Origin: Shewanella psychrophila
GTDB lineage: Bacteria; Pseudomonadota; Gammaproteobacteria; Enterobacterales; Shewanellaceae
Assembly (NCBI RefSeq): GCF_002005305.1
Contig: NZ_CP014782.1
Coordinates: 2,170,001-2,234,000 of the forward strand
Direction: 5' to 3'
Length of the DNA stretch: 64,000 nucleotides
Shown here: piece by piece, positions 62,213-64,000 of the stretch
How the letters are laid out: every line of letters begins with the position of its first letter
How positions within the stretch are numbered: position 1 is the stretch's first letter
The notes under the pieces: model-generated
Told to the model about the DNA's origin: nothing
What the model saw: the letters and a program-made list of their open reading frames with translations, nothing else
Database searches by the model: none
Translations under genes and position numbers: made by a program

Positions 62213-62554
62213 TCAACTACAAGAGATCCCGGCCAACATTAGACGGTGAGGCATCATACAGTTTAATATACTTGTATCTGTGCCGGGACTCACAATTTGT
62301 GAACGCCATTAAGGCTATATACTCAGGTCATTCAGTAGCACTTTTCCAAGTGAAAATTCTCAAGGCAAACGCTTGAAAGCTGAAGACAACAAATCCCATT
62401 GAATAGTGACCAAACTCTAGGCTAATCTACATAGGCCATGAGCTCGCCTCTATTAAATACAATCTGTGTATACACAAAGATTCGAGTATTGTACTCCAAA
62501 TTTATTAATAAATCTGAGCAATAGATCTTACTTATCGATAAAGAGCTAATAAAT
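62213..62554 (-). promoter_or_regulatory. Upstream region of the BCCT gene
   Basis: About 340 bases between the BCCT start and the phoU terminator. An imperfect dyad, ATCCCGGC/GCCGGGAC (about 62226-62290), is present. No coding frame. The BCCT promoter should lie here; no boxes assigned. Confidence 0.4.
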
Positions 62555-62583
62555 ACAAAAAAGCAGCTATAAAGCTGCTTTTC
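62555..62583 (-). terminator. Terminator after phoU and its repeats
   Basis: AAAAGCAGC (62559-62567) and GCTGCTTTT (62574-62582), nine base pairs with a six-base loop; on the minus strand TTTTTTG follows. It ends the phoU transcript after the duplicated tails. Confidence 0.82.
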
Positions 62584-62620
62584 ATCATAATCATCTATAA
62601 AAGCTACTAAATCAGTTTAT

Positions 62621-62792
62621 AGGTTCAGATCTTTTTCCATCTCTTCATAAGACATGAGGTTGCCGGACATCTTTCTACGACCTGACTTTTCTACTAATCA
62701 GTTCATAGGTTCAGATCTTTTTCCATCTCTTCATAAGACATGAAGTTGCCGGACATCTTTCTACTACCTGACTTTTCTACTAATCAGTTCAT
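62621..62792 (-). repeat. Two 86-bp tandem copies related to the phoU 3' end
   Basis: AGGTTCAGATCTTTTTCCAT recurs at 62621, 62707 and 62793, a period of 86 bases. The third occurrence is the real phoU end. Copies 1 and 2 differ from each other by a few bases only. On the minus strand each encodes MSGN[L/F]MSYEEMEKDLNL and a stop; the real tail is VRHVSYEEMEKDLNL. So they are tail copies lying after the true stop. Confidence 0.92.
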
Positions 62793-63499
62793 AGGTTCAG
62801 ATCTTTTTCCATCTCTTCATAAGAAACGTGGCGTACATCTTTCCCTTTGACATAGTAGATGATGTATTCACAGATATTCTGGCAGCGGTCACCGACACGC
62901 TCTACGGCTCTTGTTGCCCAAAGCACGTCAAACACCTCAGGAATGGAGCGAGGATCTTCCATCATATAGGTCATAAGTTGACGAATAGTACCTTCATACT
63001 CTTTATCTAACTTAGCGTCCTCCTTGTGTAGCTCGAATGCGGCATCGGCATCCATACGAGCCAAGGCATCTAAGGTGCCGTGGAGAAAGCGGGTCGCGTG
63101 GCGCCCCATGCTATCGAGACTCACAAGTAAGGGCTGTTGTTTCTTCAAACGTTTATCCAGCGCAACCTTGGCAATTTTCACACAAGCATCACCGATACGC
63201 TCTAAATCTGTTATGGTTTTAGAGATGGCCAGCACTAACCTCAAATCACTCGCTGCTGGCTGCCTTTTGGCGATAATACGGGCACACTCTTCATCGATAG
63301 CGACCTCCATGCCATTAACCTTATGATCGCCTTCGATCACACTCTGAGCCAGCTCTGCATCTAAGTTCGAAATCGCATCCAGAGCTTGCTCCAACTGACG
63401 TTCGACTAGACCACCCATTGCCAATACTCGGTTACGTATATCCTCCAGCTCGGCGTTAAATTGACCCGAAATGTGTCTATTTAAATTCATATTGTCCAT
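62789..63499 (-). CDS. phoU: PhoU phosphate-uptake regulator
   Basis: A 236-residue protein of two PhoU repeats (the first about 10-110 with GLVERQLEQALDAISNLD, EECARIIAKRQPAASDLRLVLAI; the second about 120-220 with FDVLWATRAVERVGDRCQNICEYIIYYVKG). PhoU restrains the PhoR/PhoB phosphate response and acts with the Pst importer. Last gene of the pst operon here, 77 bases after pstB. The 86-bp repeats follow its stop. Confidence 0.95.
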   Translation of the reverse strand: MDNMNLNRHISGQFNAELEDIRNRVLAMGGLVERQLEQALDAISNLDAELAQSVIEGDHKVNGMEVAIDEECARIIAKRQPAASDLRLVLAISKTITDLERIGDACVKIAKVALDKRLKKQQPLLVSLDSMGRHATRFLHGTLDALARMDADAAFELHKEDAKLDKEYEGTIRQLMTYMMEDPRSIPEVFDVLWATRAVERVGDRCQNICEYIIYYVKGKDVRHVSYEEMEKDLNL

Positions 63500-63529
63500 C
63501 GGTGTTAACCCTTTATCTCAGTATCTCAT

Positions 63530-63553
63530 TCCCAGGGAGCGAAGCTCTCTGGG
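63530..63553 (-). other. Hairpin between pstB and phoU
   Basis: CCCAGGGAG and CTCTCTGGG (63531-63539, 63545-63553) form a nine-base stem with one mismatch and a five-base loop. No T tract. It may process or stabilise the mRNA between the two genes. Confidence 0.5.
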
Positions 63554-63576
63554 CTTAGATTTGTTGACTAGCCCAA

Positions 63577-64000
63577 TTACCCGTAGCGACCGGTAATGTA
63601 ATCTTCCGTCTTACGTTTCTGTGGCGTGGTAAAAATGGTATTGGTATCGGCATACTCAACCAACTCACCCATGTACATAAATGCAGTTTGATCTGATACA
63701 CGAGCCGCTTGTTGCATGTTATGAGTCACTATCACCACGGTATACTTAGACTTAAGCTCAGTGATCAGCTCTTCAATCGTCAGAGTTGAGATAGGATCCA
63801 GAGCCGATGTAGGTTCATCCAGTAGTAGCACCTCAGGCTCAATGGCGATGGCACGAGCTATCACCAGACGCTGTTGCTGACCACCCGAAAGGCCGAAGGC
63901 ATTATCATGAAGCCTGTCTTTCACTTCATCCCATATCGCTGCACCACGAAGAGAGCGCTCTGCGGCGTCATCAAGATCACGACGATTGTTTATTCCTTGG
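63577..64000 (-). CDS. pstB: PstB phosphate ABC transporter ATPase, partial
   Basis: The C-terminal 141 codons run off the right edge. The frame from 63999 reads GINNRRDLDDAAERSLRGAA then IWDEVKDRLH, LSGGQQQRLVIARAIAIEPEVLLLDEPTSALDPIST (signature, Walker B) and VTHNMQQAARVSDQTAFMYMGELVEY. These blocks are diagnostic for PstB. It energises phosphate import. Confidence 0.96.
   Translation of the reverse strand, partial: QGINNRRDLDDAAERSLRGAAIWDEVKDRLHDNAFGLSGGQQQRLVIARAIAIEPEVLLLDEPTSALDPISTLTIEELITELKSKYTVVIVTHNMQQAARVSDQTAFMYMGELVEYADTNTIFTTPQKRKTEDYITGRYG

Noticed and set aside
62707..62792. Tail copies of phoU as separate small genes
   Set aside because: They encode only about 17 residues with no own ribosome binding site; repeat is the better description.

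Overview
The window looks like a chromosomal segment of a marine gammaproteobacterium, most likely Shewanella. The grounds are the four-gene oleABCD long-chain olefin cluster, a PanP-type aspartate decarboxylase, a ParD-like/map pair, a periplasmic PheC-type protein and pstB-phoU. This is recognition of gene content by eye; no search was run.

Layout. 1-6.3 kb: a minus-strand alternate (CS1/alpha-type) chaperone-usher pilus operon (major pilin, minor subunit, usher, chaperone, tip-like subunit), followed by a partial outer-membrane barrel gene. 6.6-10.8 kb: a large lipoprotein with Ca-binding-type repeats and an XRE-type regulator. 11-15 kb: a redox group (NTF2-like protein, three-domain flavin/2Fe-2S oxidoreductase, AhpD-like protein) with a divergent LysR gene. 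15.3-17.9 kb: GntP-type permease and glycerate kinase. 18-21 kb: panP, map and a ParD-like gene. 21-24.9 kb: a Mn/Fe-type ABC importer behind a Fur-like palindrome, then a 15-copy heptamer repeat. 25-30.9 kb: small enzymes, a secreted chorismate mutase/PheC fusion, and AraC-azlCD-NIPSNAP. 31-32.8 kb: WYL regulator, effector-binding protein and VOC protein, with a decayed duplicate tail. 32.9-39.6 kb: M16 peptidase, a probable barrel protein, cold-shock gene, AraC regulator and GNAT protein.

39.8-48.4 kb is the most mobile part. An intact 1053-bp IS5-family (IS903-like) element with a 9-bp target duplication splits a small secreted repeat protein that has a CueR-type promoter. There are also two HU/IHF-like genes in tandem, a phosphohexomutase, a structured RNA candidate before an SMR efflux gene, a 312-bp MITE-like element whose target duplication is the SMR stop codon, and an IS256-family element that truncates an acyltransferase. 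48.7-56.2 kb: LysR/EamA, a small exported protein, then oleDCBA. 56.4-64 kb: methyltransferase, lipoprotein with a C-terminal membrane segment, DUF1289, YajD, BCCT transporter, phoU with two extra copies of its 3' tail, and partial pstB.

How genes fit together. The pilus operon is a self-contained secretion and assembly unit. Permease plus kinase form a glycerate uptake route. oleABCD condenses two fatty acyl chains to a long olefin. The chorismate mutase/PheC fusion could turn chorismate into phenylpyruvate in the periplasm. pstB and phoU belong to phosphate control.
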